A stretch of 64,000 bases of DNA, taken from NCBI RefSeq assembly GCF_022478115.1, contig NZ_JAKGSC010000001.1:558001-622000 (forward strand), written 5' to 3'. How positions within the stretch are numbered: the stretch's first letter is position 1; each line of letters begins with the position of its first letter. The notes under the pieces were generated by a model. That model was not told where the DNA came from and did no database searches. It worked only from the letters and a program-made list of their open reading frames with translations. Source of the DNA: Tenacibaculum aquimarinum. GTDB taxonomy: Bacteria > Bacteroidota > Bacteroidia > Flavobacteriales > Flavobacteriaceae. Position numbers and translations under genes: made by a program. Shown piece after piece: positions 62,679-64,000 of this stretch.

Positions 62679-63848
62679 ATGAAAATATTAATTCTTTTTC
62701 TTTTCTTTATTACTAGTATATATTCTCAAAGAACTTATATACCTGATAATAATTTTGAGCAAGCTCTTATTGATAAAGGTTATGATTCTGGTCCAATAGA
62801 TAATTACGTTTTAACTTCCAATATTAATAATTTGAATGAAATTTTTTTAATGGACTATAATATTTCTGACTTAACTGGTATTCAAGATTTTTCTAATATA
62901 AAACACCTACAGGTTAGAAATAATAATTTAGTAGAAATAGATATTTCTTCTCTTATTAAATTAAGAACCATCTCTTGTAATAATAACAAATTAGAAAGTA
63001 TCGATATATCTAATAATAGGAACTTAGAAATTCTTTTTTGTAAAAATAATAATATAAAAGAAATAATAACCACTAATAATCCTCTGCTTCAATCTATTGA
63101 TTTTAGTAACAATAAAATTGAAGAATTAAATTTTTCAAGTAATAACGATTTACAGTTTATTTCTGTTAATAATAATGATTTAGAGTATCTTAACGTTAAA
63201 AATGGACACAATATTGAAATTACAAGCTTTAATGCATTAAATAATCCAAAATTAGAATGTATTGCTGTTGATAATATTAATTATAGTACTATTAATTGGT
63301 TAAATGTTGATAATACAACTAGCTTTACTGATAATGAGGAAGCATGTACACCAATACCATGTAACATTTTTGTTGATGAAATAGAAGATATAAACACATG
63401 CCAAAATTATATTTTACCAGAATTAATAAATGGAAATTATTACACGCTCTCTGGTGGTGAAGGTGAAATGTTACAATTTGGAGATATAATTTCTAGCTCA
63501 CAAACTATTTATATTTATAATACAGATACTATAAATTCTAATTGTACAAAAGAAAGCAGCTTTACTATAAATATAGACTGTAATGTTGGTAATTTTAATT
63601 CTTTTCCATTGTTTTTTACTCCAAATGACGATTATAAAAATGATTTTTGGGTGGTAAAATCTAATAAAGAAATTAAAGAAATATTAATTTTTAATAGGTT
63701 TGGAAAACTTATTTCCAAACCAGACTTACAATTAGGTTGGGATGGAACTTATAAAGGAAATAAAGTTCCTTCAAATACCTATTGGTATAAAATACATTTT
63801 TTAGATAATTCTCTAAAATATGGAAGTATTACATTACTTAGAAAATAA
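62679..63848 (+). CDS. Secreted leucine-rich-repeat protein with T9SS type B (gliding) sorting domain
   Basis: The 389-residue protein has a signal peptide (ILILFLFFITSIYSQ), the segment TYIPDNNFEQALID shared with the protein at 49796, LRR-like repeats (about 55-190; LVEIDISSLIKLRTISCNNNKLESIDISNN) and a C-terminal gliding-motility-associated type B domain (FTPNDDYKNDFW, IFNRFGKLI, WDGTYKGNKVPSNTYWY). It is exported by T9SS. It lies between two copies of the pseudouridine synthase gene. Confidence 0.88.
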   Translation: MKILILFLFFITSIYSQRTYIPDNNFEQALIDKGYDSGPIDNYVLTSNINNLNEIFLMDYNISDLTGIQDFSNIKHLQVRNNNLVEIDISSLIKLRTISCNNNKLESIDISNNRNLEILFCKNNNIKEIITTNNPLLQSIDFSNNKIEELNFSSNNDLQFISVNNNDLEYLNVKNGHNIEITSFNALNNPKLECIAVDNINYSTINWLNVDNTTSFTDNEEACTPIPCNIFVDEIEDINTCQNYILPELINGNYYTLSGGEGEMLQFGDIISSSQTIYIYNTDTINSNCTKESSFTINIDCNVGNFNSFPLFFTPNDDYKNDFWVVKSNKEIKEILIFNRFGKLISKPDLQLGWDGTYKGNKVPSNTYWYKIHFLDNSLKYGSITLLRK

Positions 63849-63851
63849 GTA

Positions 63852-64000
63852 ATGCAAAAACACCGTCATTTTATAATTCATAAACCTTAGGGAATGATTT
63901 CTCAGTTTATAAATCCCGCAAAGCGGAAGAAAAAATTATTAGGTGAATTATACGATTTTCCTGAAGGAAAAATGGCAATTGGACGTTTAGATATGCCTTC
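63852..64000 (+). pseudogene. Second pseudouridine synthase copy, interrupted by TAG, truncated by window end
   Basis: The 149 bases translate as MQKHRHFIIHKP, then TAG at 63888-63890 where the intact copy at 62018 has TGG (Trp). After the stop, the frame continues for the rest of the window in close alignment (GMISQFINPAKRKKKLLGELY). By eye about 11 of about 136 positions differ, six of them silent. It may be a decaying duplicate, an alternative gene starting further in, or the result of sequencing error. Confidence 0.8.

Noticed and set aside
1..64000. CRISPR arrays, tRNA or rRNA genes, insertion sequences and prophage
   Set aside because: No regular spaced repeats, cloverleaf or rRNA sequence, transposase or phage protein could be recognised in either strand.

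Overview
The window is a compact, AT-rich chromosomal segment from a member of the Bacteroidota, almost certainly family Flavobacteriaceae (Polaribacter/Tenacibaculum-like; the genus cannot be fixed from sequence alone). The reasons are the gliding-motility lipoprotein GldH, two secreted proteins with type IX secretion (T9SS) C-terminal domains, many Bacteroidota-specific DUF families (DUF3078, DUF2480, DUF4837, DUF6428), TAnnTTTG-type -7 promoter elements, and general absence of Shine-Dalgarno sequences. I see no phage, insertion sequence, CRISPR array, rRNA or tRNA. Most of it is core chromosome with short intergenic gaps and clear hairpin terminators.

Layout. 0-5.6 kb: the end of a cold-shock gene, a LytTR response regulator with a TPR-containing LytS-type kinase, DNA polymerase IV and GTPase HflX. 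5.6-7.9 kb: an arsenic-type operon on the minus strand (arsR, DUF6428, metallophosphatase, arsenate-reductase-like phosphatase) without an efflux pump. 8-12.5 kb: a CNNM/CorC-like membrane protein, two DUF3078 proteins and an Fe-S assembly group (DUF2480, MIP18-family, sufE). 12.5-16 kb: a PfkB kinase and a large PurF-like amidotransferase. 16-25 kb (minus strand): DUF4837 lipoprotein, LysM transglycosylase, exonuclease III, acetoacetate-type CoA-transferase, PBP1A, gldH and ricT.

26-28.7 kb holds a TetR-regulated thiol-redox operon (AhpD-like, DsbA-like, peroxiredoxin-like) with two matching palindromes, one before the regulator and one before the operon. 28.7-36 kb: tRNA hydroxylase TrhO, asd, thioredoxin and two peptidase lipoproteins (S9 and M13). 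36-44 kb: an orphan ABC ATPase, AraC regulator, Gre-like protein, FAD oxidoreductase, GNAT, two lipoprotein genes each preceded by a sigma-54-like -24/-12 motif, an SDR and an AlbA_2-type protein. 44-49 kb: a membrane helix-hairpin-helix protein paired with a tandem OmpA-domain protein, an ankyrin protein, ALDH7, an isoaspartyl peptidase and a LuxE-like enzyme. 50-64 kb: a T9SS LRR protein, tandem YHS proteins, glpD, a Kelch protein, an MFS exporter, dut, a GLPGLI-TlpA fusion lacking redox cysteines, recA, an aldose epimerase, a pseudouridine synthase, a second T9SS LRR protein, and the start of a second pseudouridine synthase copy broken by TAG.

The best candidates for follow-up are the twin TetR operators with the redox operon, the paired sigma-54-like promoters of two uncharacterised lipoproteins, the duplicated and interrupted pseudouridine synthase, the cysteine-less thioredoxin-fold fusion, and the membrane HHH/OmpA pair. 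None is proven to be a new system.
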